Source of the DNA: Acidiluteibacter ferrifornacis
Lineage (GTDB): Bacteria > Bacteroidota > Bacteroidia > Flavobacteriales_E > Vicingaceae
Length of the DNA stretch: 64,000 bases
Assembly (NCBI RefSeq): GCF_009909615.1
Contig: NZ_WWNE01000008.1
Location: forward strand, 1-64,000
Direction of reading: 5' to 3'
Both the position numbers and the translations under genes were made by a program. A model generated the notes under the pieces. It made no database searches, was not told the origin of the DNA, and worked only from the letters and a program-made list of their open reading frames with translations. Positions 35,994-47,328 of this stretch are shown piece by piece. Within the stretch, counting starts at the first letter, position 1; every line of letters starts with the position of its first letter.

Positions 35994-38900
35994 GTGAGTG
36001 TCATTCAAACCCCAAAAAAGGCGATTCATTTTTCACAATTACTCGCTGCTCTATTGGTTTTAATGTTCTGTTTCCAACTGGAGATTAAAGCGCAGCAGTC
36101 GGTGAATTATGTAGACGAATATGTTTCATACCGAGAAGCTTTGGATCTTTTTGATAAAGAGAAGTATGGTCCTGCTCAAGAGAAGTTTTCTCAAGCGATG
36201 ACCTTTATCAATAATACCTCAAGCGAGGCCTACAAAGATGCAAAGTATTTGCACGCCATTTGTGCGATTGAATTGTTTCATGCTGATGCAGAAGCATTGT
36301 TAGTTGATTTTATTCACCAGTATCCGGAGAGTAAAAACATAAAGCAGGCTTATTTTAATCTTGGAAAATTTGAATTTCGAAAGAAAAGATACGATGATGC
36401 TATCGAATATTTTGATAAGATTGTGGTGTCTGATTTAGAGGTAAAACAGCAGCCGGAGTATTATTTCAAAAAAGGGTATAGCTTGTTTTCAGAAGAGCGT
36501 TTTGATGAAGCGGCAAATAACTTTTATGAAATTGTGGATACTGATAATCCATACACTTCCACGGCAAGATATTATTACGCCCATATTTCCTATCACAATG
36601 GAAAGTATGAAACCGCAGCCCGAAACTTCAAGAAGATACAAAATGATCCTCTCTTTGCGCATATAGTTCCTTACTATTTCACTCAAATTTATTATTTACA
36701 GGAAAAATATGACACTTTGTTAGCATACGCACCTGGTCTTTTGGATTCTACTAAAACAGATAGAGCGGCAGAAATTAGTCGATTGGTAGGAGATGCATAT
36801 TACAGAACAGGAAAGTATGCGGAGTCTTTACCTTATTTGGAGAAGTACATGATCGGTAACCCATCTGTTCGTTATGAGGACAAGTATCAATTAGGGTATG
36901 CTTACTATAAAAGTGGTGATTGTGACAAATCTATTGATTGGCTAGAAGGTGCAATCGGAGATAATGATACAATCAATCAATCGGCATTTTACAGTCTTGG
37001 AGAATGTTTCTTAAAAGTAAATAATAAGAAACAAGCAAGAGCGGCATTTAGAAGTGCTTCTGAGATTGATGTGGATGCTTCAATTAAAGAGGATGCATTA
37101 TTCAATTATGCTAAACTAGCCTATGAGTTGTCCTATCATCCTTATGATGATGCTATTTTAGCATTTGAAGAATTCATTAATACCTATCCAAAGTCAAGAA
37201 AGGTTGAAGATGCCTATGAGTATTTGGTGGCGGTCTACTATACGACCAAGAATTATAAAGAAGCCCTTCGTTCGATGGCGCGTATTAAAGATAAAAATTA
37301 TAAGCTTCAGCAGGCTGAACAACGAATCGCATACTACAGAGGAGTTGAGTTATATAATGATGGAGAATATAAATCAGCTGTAGTGCATTTTGATCAGTCT
37401 ACAGCTCTCCCAATTGATCCTGTCTTGACTGCTCAAGCTACTTATTGGAAGGCAGACGCTTCGTATAGAGTGAAGGATTATGATAATGCAATTGGTTACT
37501 TTACTGAGTTTTTATACTTACCGAGCTCTGCTAAATTGAGCTATTATAATTCAGCTTTTTATAATACAGCTTATGCGTTTTACGATCAAAAGGATTATGC
37601 AACAGCAATTTACTGGTTTAGAAATTTTATCTCCAAAGAGAAGGGTAAGAAAACCCCGCTCAGAAATGATGCTTATTTAAGATTGGCAGATGCATATTAT
37701 GTCACTACAGATTATAATAAAGCACTAGAGAATTATGAAGAAGCATTGAATATTGGTTTAATTGAAATGCCATACGCCACCTATCAGTCTGCCATGGCTA
37801 GTGGTTTAATAGGAGATAATAAAGGGAAGTCAGAATTGTTGAAACTATTAATTAATGATTACGATAAGTCTGACTATACAGATGATGCGTTGTTCGAGTT
37901 AGCAAAGACGCAGCTTGTATTTAATAATCCTGATGCGGCTTTAGCAAATTTTCAACGATTGATTACAGAGTTTCCTAATAGTAGTTATATGAGTGAATCC
38001 TTACTTAAAAAGGGCTTGATTTATTACAACAAAAATCAAGATGATATGGCGTTGGCCGCATTTGATAAGGTAGTTAAAGATTATGGAAATAGTAAAAACG
38101 CAAAGGAGGCTTTAGAGAAAATTAGAAAAATTTATGTTGATAAAGGAGATATTAGTGCATTTGAAAAATATATTGATGGAGTGCCATTTGCTGATATTTC
38201 CAAAGCACGTTTAGATTCTACTTCTTATGAAATCGCTCAAAATAGCTATTTGTCTGGTGATTGTAAGGGAGCTACAAAAAATCTAACGAATTATATTTCT
38301 AGGTATCCCAACGGAGTGTTTAAGTTAAATGCGCATTTCTATAGGGCTGATTGTGAATATAAAAACAGCTTCTTCAATGAGGCGTTGTTGGATTATAAGG
38401 TAGTATTGTCAGCACCTAAAAATAAGTTTACTGAAGACGCGACTTATGCGACAGCATTTATTTACAAAGCACTAAATGATACAATGAAGGCGATTTCAAC
38501 CTTCGAAAAGTTAGAGAAAATTGCTGAGAAGCCTACTAATCGTTTTGATGCCCAGTATAATCTGATGGAGTTGTATTTTATGAATAAAAACTTTGATGCC
38601 GCTTTTAAATATGCGGAATTAATTTTAGCTAGTGAGAAGTTAGATGCCCAATTAATGGAGGAAGTGAAGTTAATTAAAGCGAAAATTGATTTTACAAGAG
38701 AAAATTATGACTCCGCCATTTCGACCTATGAAGAGGTTTCTAAATACGCTAATAAGCGAGGAGCAGAAGCAAAGTACATGGTGGCAAAAATTCGTTACCT
38801 AAAAGGGAATTATAAAGGGTGCGAAGAGATGGTTTATAAGTTAGTTAACCAAGTTCCATCTTATCCTAAATGGATAGGAAAAGCATTTATACTATTGGCC

Positions 38901-39158
38901 GATAACTTTTTAGCTCAAGATGATGCGTTTAACGCTAAAGTAACCCTGCAGAGCGTAATTGATAATGCAGATGATGAAGAATTGATTCAAATTGCTAAAG
39001 AAAAATTGAATATCATTATTAAGACTGAAAAAGAAGAGCAGTCCAAAGAAAGGAAAAAAGCACCTGAAATCGAGTTGATCGAAAATGATTCCAAAGATGA
39101 AAAATTATTCAATGAGCAAACTCAAGCAGAGAAAGAGGAGGGTAAAGATGAAAAGTAA
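35994..39158 (+). CDS. Large periplasmic TPR-repeat protein (GTG start)
   Basis: The 1054-residue protein has a signal peptide (about 1-34, ending IKAQ). It then consists almost entirely of tetratricopeptide repeats, seen as recurring YDxAIxYF, FxLGxxYYxxG and YAxAxxxF patterns. The tail is charged (EKEEQSKERKK and more), rich in Lys and Glu. Such proteins scaffold envelope complexes. It starts with GTG at 35994, just after an A-rich tract. Its end overlaps the start of an outer-membrane protein gene by 11 bases, a strong hint that the two products act together. No known complex can be named. Confidence 0.8.
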   Translation: MSVIQTPKKAIHFSQLLAALLVLMFCFQLEIKAQQSVNYVDEYVSYREALDLFDKEKYGPAQEKFSQAMTFINNTSSEAYKDAKYLHAICAIELFHADAEALLVDFIHQYPESKNIKQAYFNLGKFEFRKKRYDDAIEYFDKIVVSDLEVKQQPEYYFKKGYSLFSEERFDEAANNFYEIVDTDNPYTSTARYYYAHISYHNGKYETAARNFKKIQNDPLFAHIVPYYFTQIYYLQEKYDTLLAYAPGLLDSTKTDRAAEISRLVGDAYYRTGKYAESLPYLEKYMIGNPSVRYEDKYQLGYAYYKSGDCDKSIDWLEGAIGDNDTINQSAFYSLGECFLKVNNKKQARAAFRSASEIDVDASIKEDALFNYAKLAYELSYHPYDDAILAFEEFINTYPKSRKVEDAYEYLVAVYYTTKNYKEALRSMARIKDKNYKLQQAEQRIAYYRGVELYNDGEYKSAVVHFDQSTALPIDPVLTAQATYWKADASYRVKDYDNAIGYFTEFLYLPSSAKLSYYNSAFYNTAYAFYDQKDYATAIYWFRNFISKEKGKKTPLRNDAYLRLADAYYVTTDYNKALENYEEALNIGLIEMPYATYQSAMASGLIGDNKGKSELLKLLINDYDKSDYTDDALFELAKTQLVFNNPDAALANFQRLITEFPNSSYMSESLLKKGLIYYNKNQDDMALAAFDKVVKDYGNSKNAKEALEKIRKIYVDKGDISAFEKYIDGVPFADISKARLDSTSYEIAQNSYLSGDCKGATKNLTNYISRYPNGVFKLNAHFYRADCEYKNSFFNEALLDYKVVLSAPKNKFTEDATYATAFIYKALNDTMKAISTFEKLEKIAEKPTNRFDAQYNLMELYFMNKNFDAAFKYAELILASEKLDAQLMEEVKLIKAKIDFTRENYDSAISTYEEVSKYANKRGAEAKYMVAKIRYLKGNYKGCEEMVYKLVNQVPSYPKWIGKAFILLADNFLAQDDAFNAKVTLQSVIDNADDEELIQIAKEKLNIIIKTEKEEQSKERKKAPEIELIENDSKDEKLFNEQTQAEKEEGKDEK

Positions 39159-40815
39159 AATTCTATTTTTAGCTGCACTTTTTACAATGGTTCAAATGAG
39201 TGCTCAAAATCAAGTTCTACGCGACTCCTTTGTAGTCGTAAAATCTTATAAGCCAACAATAGCTGAAGGAAACCGAATAGGATTTAACCCTGTAATTGAA
39301 GATACTCAAAAAGTTATTCAAGATTTGAAGTATTCTTTCATCACCAAGCAGGTTCCTGTTAGTTTTGAAGTTGAGCCCATCTCTGCTGCTAAAATAAAGG
39401 GAGAGCCTCTCGTGAAACTATACAATGGGTATGCTAGGGTTGGCGTTGGAAATGCAATTACACCATTAGCAGAATTGTACTTGCATAATTCGCGTTCTAA
39501 AACCTTTTCCCTAGGTACACATTTAAGGTATCAAAATAACAATGATATCAAAGGATATGATAACTCCTCCATGAGTAGGTTAGGAGCAACTGTATTTGGT
39601 AAACGTTTTTGGAGATCGAACACTTTTGGCGGTGCTGTTGACTACAATCGTGAAGGTTTTAACTATTACGGTTTCAAGATTGATGATACTAATCAGGCTA
39701 TGGCAGATACCACCGATACGAAGCAAGTGTACCATTTGTTGTCTGCAAATTTAGAATTAAAGAGTACTAAACAAGATTCATTTAACTTACGCCACACTTT
39801 TGGCCTTAACTTTTATAGAATAACTGATCTGGATGCTATTGCGGCTGAGAATAATTTGGTTGCTACTGCAAATGTTGGAAAGTTTCAAGGGAATGAATAT
39901 TACATGGTTGATGCGTCATTAGATTTCAACAATATATCCAACCCTTACGATACAACTAATAATGTTTTGGTTAGCTTAAGGCCTCAAGTAAATAGCATTG
40001 GGGAAAAGTTTAGACTGAATGTTGGGTTAGGGATATATGTAGATGCCAATGAGTCTGCCAAATTTCACTTTTATCCGATTGTGGACTTTAAATATAATGC
40101 ATTGCGCGACGTAATTGTACCTTATGCAGGCTTTACGGGACGGATGCAACGAAACAACTTCCGTTCAATAACTAGAGATAACGAATTTGTTACCAATAAT
40201 TTATTGTTGTTGAATACGAATTATCGTTATGAAGCATTCGCTGGAATAAGAGGTGTAATTAGTTCTAAACTTTCCTTCAATACTTCGATTAAGAAGTCAA
40301 AGATGGATGATTATGGAATGTTTGTAAAAGACGTAAGTGGATTGAATAACAAATTTAATATTGTCTATGACGATATCGAGCAACTACAATTAACTGGTGA
40401 GGTGCACTATCAACAATCTAAAAAGTTAAAGGTTTATTTAAGAGGAGATTATTTTGGTTATGACGCTGGGGCTGAGGAAGAAGTATGGCATTTGCCCAAT
40501 TATAAAGTAACACTTTCTGGAGTGTATGATCTTAATGATAAAATCTTGGTTCGTTTAGATCTGCACAGTATTGGTGCGCAGTATGCTAAACTTTATGAGC
40601 CTGTAATTACCAATTCTACATTAGTTGCTGATGTAGTAACTAAAGAAAAATTAGATGGAGTTTTTGATGCTAATTTAGGATTGGAGTATCGCTATACAAA
40701 GAGACTTTCAGCTTTCATCAACTTCAATAATATTGGTTCGTTTAGTTATGAAAGATGGCAGGATTACCCGACTCAACGCTTCAGCGTTTTGGGAGGGTTA
40801 ACTTATAGTTTTTAA
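39148..40815 (+). CDS. Outer-membrane beta-barrel protein (TonB-receptor-like barrel, no plug)
   Basis: From the ATG at 39148 the product is 555 residues with a signal peptide (ending MSAQ). It then has many amphipathic strands and the tail FSVLGGLTYSF, whose terminal phenylalanine is typical of outer-membrane barrels. It resembles the barrel part of TonB-dependent receptors but lacks a plug domain. The ATG at 39085 would add 21 hydrophilic residues inside the TPR gene. An AGAGGAGGG ribosome site lies just upstream of 39148, so I choose the latter. The function is unknown; coupling to the TPR protein suggests a joint complex. Confidence 0.78.
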   Translation: MKSKILFLAALFTMVQMSAQNQVLRDSFVVVKSYKPTIAEGNRIGFNPVIEDTQKVIQDLKYSFITKQVPVSFEVEPISAAKIKGEPLVKLYNGYARVGVGNAITPLAELYLHNSRSKTFSLGTHLRYQNNNDIKGYDNSSMSRLGATVFGKRFWRSNTFGGAVDYNREGFNYYGFKIDDTNQAMADTTDTKQVYHLLSANLELKSTKQDSFNLRHTFGLNFYRITDLDAIAAENNLVATANVGKFQGNEYYMVDASLDFNNISNPYDTTNNVLVSLRPQVNSIGEKFRLNVGLGIYVDANESAKFHFYPIVDFKYNALRDVIVPYAGFTGRMQRNNFRSITRDNEFVTNNLLLLNTNYRYEAFAGIRGVISSKLSFNTSIKKSKMDDYGMFVKDVSGLNNKFNIVYDDIEQLQLTGEVHYQQSKKLKVYLRGDYFGYDAGAEEEVWHLPNYKVTLSGVYDLNDKILVRLDLHSIGAQYAKLYEPVITNSTLVADVVTKEKLDGVFDANLGLEYRYTKRLSAFINFNNIGSFSYERWQDYPTQRFSVLGGLTYSF

Positions 40816-40893
40816 TTAATTAACAAACGAAATAATTATTTCTGTTTCAATTGGTTAAATGTTGATAAAAGACTTGATTTAGTCGTTGATTTA

Positions 40894-40925
40894 TTGGTTC
40901 GCTAGAAAGGCAATGGTTATATTTG
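40894..40925 (+). promoter_or_regulatory. Promoter of gyrB (TTG-N21-TATATTTG)
   Basis: TTG at 40894-40896 and TATATTTG at 40918-40925 fit the Bacteroidota consensus TTG-N(17-23)-TAnnTTTG exactly. The element ends 37 bases before the gyrB start codon. Confidence 0.75.
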
Positions 40926-40947
40926 TTACTGATTGAATTTAATATAA

Positions 40948-42927
<1,980 letters not shown>

Positions 42928-42949
42928 ACAATCCATTTATTACTTGAAG

Positions 42950-42980
42950 AGCCATCCAAATATATTTGGATGGCTTTTTT
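42950..42980 (+). terminator. Terminator after gyrB
   Basis: An 11-bp perfect stem (42950-42960 with 42965-42975) around a TATA loop is followed by a T-run. Confidence 0.88.
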
Positions 42981-43058
42981 ATTGGTTCGATTCATATTTC
43001 CTTAAAGTGATAGGCTTATAGATTTTGATTAGTTTTATTGCTTTAAAATTTATCTTGA

Positions 43059-44924
43059 GTGAGTAAAATATTAGGAATTTCTGCATTTTATCACGATTCT
43101 GCAGCAGCAATAATTGATAACCATGATATTATTGCAGCGGCACAAGAGGAGCGCTTTACAAGAGTCAAGCATACTTCTGAATTTCCTATTCAATCTATAC
43201 AATATTGTTTGGAAGCTTCTGGCTATACAATTGATGAATTGGATGCAGTAGTGTTTTATGATAAACCATTCTTAAAATTTGAACGTTTATTAGAGACCTA
43301 TTACGCATACGCACCGAGAGGATTGGTTTCATTCTTGAAATCAATGCCAATTTGGTTAAATGAAAAACTATTTTTAAAAAAGCAGATTCTGGATGGTTTG
43401 AAAGATGTTCAATCCTATGATAAGAAAAAGTTAAAATTGTTGTTTTCTGAACATCATTTGTCTCATGCAGCGAGCGCCTTTTACCCTTCCAGTTTTGAAG
43501 AGTCTGCAATTTTAACTATTGACGGAGTAGGAGAATGGGCAACCGCATCTATTGGGAAAGGTGTTGGGAATAAAATTTCTATTCTTAAAGAAATGCATTT
43601 TCCGCATTCAGTAGGGTTGTTGTACAGTGCTTTCACCTATTACTTGGGCTTTAAAGTTAATTCTGGAGAATACAAGTTGATGGGTTTGGCTCCTTATGGT
43701 GATCCAAATTCATTGCAAACCAAAAATTATATAAAAACTATAAAAACTAATTTGGTTGATATTAAATCGGATGGATCAATTTGGTTGAATCAAAAATATT
43801 TTAATTACGCTGTGGGCTTAAGAATGATTCATTCTAATAAATGGAATGAGTTATTTGGATTGCAAGAAAGAACGGAAGAAGATGAGCTGACTCAATCCCA
43901 TTGCAATTTAGCTTTAGCTATTCAGCTAGTGACCGAAGAAATTGTTCTTTTACTAGGCAGGGAAGCCAAAAGGCTTACTTCTTCGGATAATTTAGTGATG
44001 GCTGGAGGTGTTGCGCTAAATTGTGTGGCTAATGGGAAATTGCAAGCCTCGGGATTGTTTAAGAGTATATTCGTTCAGCCCGCATCAGGAGATGCGGGAG
44101 CCTCTTTAGGCGCAGCTTTAGCAGTTAATTACGGTTATTTCAATAATAATAGAAAGGTAGATTCTTCTAGTGGTAGTATGAAAGGCGCCTATTTAGGTCC
44201 TTATTATTCTGAAAAAGAGATTTTACAAATGAATGCAGCATATAAAGCGGTTTCAATAAAAATTGAGTCGGATGAAGGATTGACAGCAATTTGTACTCAA
44301 CATTTATTAGAGAACAAAGTGGTTGGATGGTTTCAAGGGAGAATGGAGTTTGGACCTAGAGCTCTTGGCAATAGGAGTATTCTTGCAATTGCAAACGATG
44401 CGGATATGCAGCAGAAAATTAATCTTAAAATCAAGTATAGAGAGAGTTTTAGACCATTTGCTCCTTCTGTTCTTAAAGAAGATGCTAAGCTCCTTTTTGA
44501 ACTTGATAGTGATTCTCCATATATGCTGATGGTTTCCTCTTTAAAGGAGGTGCATAGATTTTCTATTCCGAAAGAGTCTTTTTCAATTCCCCTTAAGGAG
44601 CGGATGTCCATCCCACGGAGCAAATGGAGTGCGGTGACGCATATGGATTATTCTGCAAGAGTACAAACGGTGACTGAGTTAGAGAATCCTTTGTTTTACA
44701 AGTTATTAAAACAAGTGAAAATGGAGACAGGGTTTGGTATTTTGGTAAATACCAGTTTTAATGTGCGTGGAGAGCCCTTGGTATGCAGTCCTGTAGATGC
44801 TTATAGTTGTTTTATGAATACTGAAATGGATGTTTTAGTTATCAATAACTATATGTATTTCAAGGAAAATCAACCCGATTGGCAGAATAATAAGAAGTGG
44901 AAAAAACAATTTAAAAAAGATTAG
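43059..44924 (+). CDS. NodU/CmcH-family carbamoyltransferase (GTG start)
   Basis: The enzyme makes carbamoyl-adenylate from carbamoyl phosphate and ATP and transfers the carbamoyl group to a hydroxyl of a sugar or natural product. The 621-residue protein has the N-terminal ISAFYHDSAAAIIDN, the metal/histidine motif SEHHLSHAASAFYPS, the central VMAGGVALNCVANGK and the C-terminal FQGRMEFGPRALGNRSIL with a closing VNTSFNVRGEP. All belong to this family. The GTG at 43059 gives the expected MSKILGISA start. It is followed by a DUF5989 gene and an SxtJ-like gene, so it is the first of a three-gene unit. Confidence 0.93.
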   Translation: MSKILGISAFYHDSAAAIIDNHDIIAAAQEERFTRVKHTSEFPIQSIQYCLEASGYTIDELDAVVFYDKPFLKFERLLETYYAYAPRGLVSFLKSMPIWLNEKLFLKKQILDGLKDVQSYDKKKLKLLFSEHHLSHAASAFYPSSFEESAILTIDGVGEWATASIGKGVGNKISILKEMHFPHSVGLLYSAFTYYLGFKVNSGEYKLMGLAPYGDPNSLQTKNYIKTIKTNLVDIKSDGSIWLNQKYFNYAVGLRMIHSNKWNELFGLQERTEEDELTQSHCNLALAIQLVTEEIVLLLGREAKRLTSSDNLVMAGGVALNCVANGKLQASGLFKSIFVQPASGDAGASLGAALAVNYGYFNNNRKVDSSSGSMKGAYLGPYYSEKEILQMNAAYKAVSIKIESDEGLTAICTQHLLENKVVGWFQGRMEFGPRALGNRSILAIANDADMQQKINLKIKYRESFRPFAPSVLKEDAKLLFELDSDSPYMLMVSSLKEVHRFSIPKESFSIPLKERMSIPRSKWSAVTHMDYSARVQTVTELENPLFYKLLKQVKMETGFGILVNTSFNVRGEPLVCSPVDAYSCFMNTEMDVLVINNYMYFKENQPDWQNNKKWKKQFKKD

Positions 44925-44925
44925 A

Positions 44926-45075
44926 ATGGATTTTATTAGAAATTTATGGCTTTTTATGCGTGAGAGGAAAAAGTTTTGGCTGGCTCCAATGATTATTATT
45001 CTTTTGTTGATTGGCTTTTTAATTGTATTTGGTTCAGGCAGCGCTGTGGCTCCATTTATTTACACCTTATTTTGA
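44926..45075 (+). CDS. DUF5989 family small membrane protein
   Basis: This 49-residue protein starts one base after the carbamoyltransferase stop. It reads MDFIRNLWLFMRERKKFWL, then a hydrophobic helix (about 21-37) and ends GSAVAPFIYTLF. The basic amphipathic start, one membrane span and the SAVAPFIYTLF end are those of the DUF5989 family, which often sits beside carbamoyltransferase genes (SxtK in the saxitoxin cluster is of this kind). The next gene begins at the base after its stop. Confidence 0.85.
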   Translation: MDFIRNLWLFMRERKKFWLAPMIIILLLIGFLIVFGSGSAVAPFIYTLF

Positions 45076-45441
45076 ATGAAAAAATTGAAGGCGAATACAG
45101 ATAAATCAATACTGACTATAGTTGTAGGTTTAACATTGATTTCTATATTGTCAGAGGTCAATGAATTTCTTTATGCAGCTGTCATTATTGGAGGAGTTAG
45201 TTTAGTTTCAGTTTCTCTATCCAAATGGATCGAGAAGTTATGGATGTGTCTAGCAAACGTTTTAAGTTATATTATCCCAAATATTATTCTGACTCTTTTA
45301 TTCTACTTAGTGCTAACGCCATTGGCATATTTGTCACGATTAGGTAATAAGAATCCTTTGCAGTTAAAAAATACGGAAGGCAGTATGTTTAAAGATAGAA
45401 TTACTGAATTTCAGCCGACCGATTTTGATAAAATGTGGTGA
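45076..45441 (+). CDS. SxtJ-like membrane protein
   Basis: The 121-residue protein has about three hydrophobic segments (residues about 11-28, 31-48 and 62-86) and a polar tail ending FQPTDFDKMW. This arrangement and the NPLQLKN...FxD tail fit the SxtJ-like family found with NodU/CmcH carbamoyltransferases. It abuts the DUF5989 gene without a gap. The gene pair may make a membrane partner that presents the acceptor to the carbamoyltransferase, but this is inference. An imperfect terminator follows. Confidence 0.8.
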   Translation: MKKLKANTDKSILTIVVGLTLISILSEVNEFLYAAVIIGGVSLVSVSLSKWIEKLWMCLANVLSYIIPNIILTLLFYLVLTPLAYLSRLGNKNPLQLKNTEGSMFKDRITEFQPTDFDKMW

Positions 45442-45453
45442 ATCATTTAAATT

Positions 45454-45488
45454 AAAAAAGGAGCTCAAAACAATTTGACCTCCTTTTT
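45454..45488. terminator. Terminator between the SxtJ-like and sorting-domain genes
   Basis: AAAAAGGAG and CTCCTTTTT arms enclose a shorter CAAA/TTTG stem, with a T-run on the plus strand and an A-run that gives a T-run on the minus strand, so it can serve both converging genes. Confidence 0.65.
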
Positions 45489-45527
45489 GTAACTAGTTAG
45501 AATAGGGATTCATAATTAGTAATTTCT

Positions 45528-46763
45528 TTATTTGAAATTTACAATTTTAATTTGTCCATTATGAGGATGAATTTCGTTGTTGTCATCATATAAATTAACT
45601 TTCCATAAATACGTTCCGACAGGCATTAACTCCCCATCGTTATTTCGTCTCCCATTCCAAGGTTTTGAAAAGTCAGTAGTGCTGTATAGTAATTGACCTG
45701 ATAAGCTATAGATCATCATTTCGAATTTCAAATTATTCGCTTCTATCGCTTTTGGTATAAATTCATCATTTATACCGTCTCCATTTGGGGTAAAAGCATC
45801 GTATGAATAGATGTCGAAGTCTTCTTCAATTTGTATAGTTTTAAGTGTATTGGATTTGCATCCTGAAGCATTTTCAGTTGCTAATTTAACTTCAATCTTT
45901 TCTGATCTTCTAAAGTGTTTATTAAAATCTGGCTTGTTAGAAACTACTTCTCCATTGATCCTCCATTCATACTTATACTCATCATTAGTTTCACTTTCAA
46001 AATTATAAGTGATTTTTGCAAATTCTTCACTTTTCTTGCTAGCAATAAAATTAGATTTAGGTTTCGAGGCAATCGTAATTGCTTTTGAGTCAACGATTAA
46101 TCCATCTTCTAGTAGTTCTATTTTATAATCGCCTTCTACCTCGGGAATAAACTCTGAAGTAGTTAAAGACTTGTTGTTAACCTTGAAGCTAAAATGACTG
46201 TTGAGTGGTTGGCTGGTCTGTATTTTAATTAAATCATTGATGCAATAAACAGATTTTTCAATTCGTAATTTAATCGAGTGCTTTTTATTTTCATTAACAC
46301 TGGAAATCTTTTTTTGATTTTGATTGAGGATGTTGTCTAACTTTTCTTCTGAATTAATGACTTGTTCAGCTGATGCTTTATCTTGTTCGGCTATATCTTG
46401 ATTGAACCTCTTAGGTTTATTTTGCTTAAAATCATGGGAAGTTAGGTTCTCTTTTTCTTGCGAAATAGAATCTGATCCTATTTCGGATAAAGTAGGTTTA
46501 TTTTCATCTGCTTCAAAAATTGGAGTTGCCTGCTCAGTTTGGGGAGATTGAATTTCTTGAATGTTTTTATCATTACTTAAATAAAAAGCGCCTGCCGCAA
46601 TAATTAAAGCACCCGCAAATATAGAGGCGATTTTGAGGTAGCTAGGAAATCCCTTTTTAGGCAACTTTTTAGACAAAGAAGTCCAGTCAGCCGCATCATA
46701 TTCAAATTCAAACCCATCAAGTTTGTCTTGAATCAACTTATTATATTTTTCGTGTTCTTTCAT
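45528..46763 (-). CDS. Membrane-anchored anti-sigma-like protein with T9SS type B (gliding-motility) C-terminal domain
   Basis: The 411-residue protein has no cleavable signal peptide. Residues 1-43 are polar (cytoplasmic), residues about 44-62 form one membrane helix, and a long Glu/Lys/Asn-rich region follows. A PKD-like domain comes at about 190-315, and then a gliding-motility-associated C-terminal domain starting FTPNGDGINDEF and ending in the closing strand of T9SS type B tails. The gene begins one base after the ECF sigma factor stop, in the position usual for an anti-sigma factor. That role is inferred from place and topology. The pairing with a sorting-domain end is unusual. Confidence 0.8.
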   Translation of the reverse strand: MKEHEKYNKLIQDKLDGFEFEYDAADWTSLSKKLPKKGFPSYLKIASIFAGALIIAAGAFYLSNDKNIQEIQSPQTEQATPIFEADENKPTLSEIGSDSISQEKENLTSHDFKQNKPKRFNQDIAEQDKASAEQVINSEEKLDNILNQNQKKISSVNENKKHSIKLRIEKSVYCINDLIKIQTSQPLNSHFSFKVNNKSLTTSEFIPEVEGDYKIELLEDGLIVDSKAITIASKPKSNFIASKKSEEFAKITYNFESETNDEYKYEWRINGEVVSNKPDFNKHFRRSEKIEVKLATENASGCKSNTLKTIQIEEDFDIYSYDAFTPNGDGINDEFIPKAIEANNLKFEMMIYSLSGQLLYSTTDFSKPWNGRRNNDGELMPVGTYLWKVNLYDDNNEIHPHNGQIKIVNFK

Positions 46764-46764
46764 T

Positions 46765-47328
46765 TTAATATCTTTTTCTATCTTCTAGAAGAGTTCTCAG
46801 GTTTCTTTTTGCCTTAGCTAAATTTGATTTTGAAGTGCCCTCACTAATATTTAATTCGGTTGCAATTTCTTTGTGGGAATATCCATCTAGCACGAACATG
46901 CTAAAAACGGTCCGATAAGAAGGGCTCAACTTCTGAATACTTTCCATTATGTCTTTCGCATTGATTTCTTCATAAATTGATTCATCTTCATCAACTTCTT
47001 CAATGAGCATATCTTCATTGATATTAGCTTCTGAAATAGCAAACTTATTTTTATTCAATCGATAATAGTCAATGGCATTATTAACCATTATTCTCCTGAT
47101 CCATCCTTCTAAAGAACCTGCATTATTGAACTTATGTATTTTTTTAAATACCTTCAAAAAACCATCTTGAAGCAAATCTTTAGCTTCTTCTGGTCTTCTT
47201 GAGTACCGATAGCACACTGCTAGCATTTTACCATACATCAACTTGTATAGATCTTGCTGCGCATCACGATTGCCTTTTACGCAACCTTCCACTATTTCTT
47301 CTAACTTTTCAGGCGATATCGGCTCCAT
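46765..47328 (-). CDS. ECF (sigma-70 family) RNA polymerase sigma factor
   Basis: The 187-residue protein has sigma region 2 (DLYKLMYGKMLAVCYRY, EEAKDLLQDGFLKVFKKI, WIRRIMVNNAIDYYR) and region 4 (LSPSYRTVFSMFVLDGYSHKEIA) joined by an acidic linker (EEVDEDESIYEEINAK). It is co-transcribed with the transmembrane protein downstream (one-base gap). A candidate ECF-type promoter lies just upstream (47348-47371), which would make it autoregulated. The signal it answers is unknown but presumably reaches it through its membrane partner. Confidence 0.92.
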   Translation of the reverse strand: MEPISPEKLEEIVEGCVKGNRDAQQDLYKLMYGKMLAVCYRYSRRPEEAKDLLQDGFLKVFKKIHKFNNAGSLEGWIRRIMVNNAIDYYRLNKNKFAISEANINEDMLIEEVDEDESIYEEINAKDIMESIQKLSPSYRTVFSMFVLDGYSHKEIATELNISEGTSKSNLAKAKRNLRTLLEDRKRY

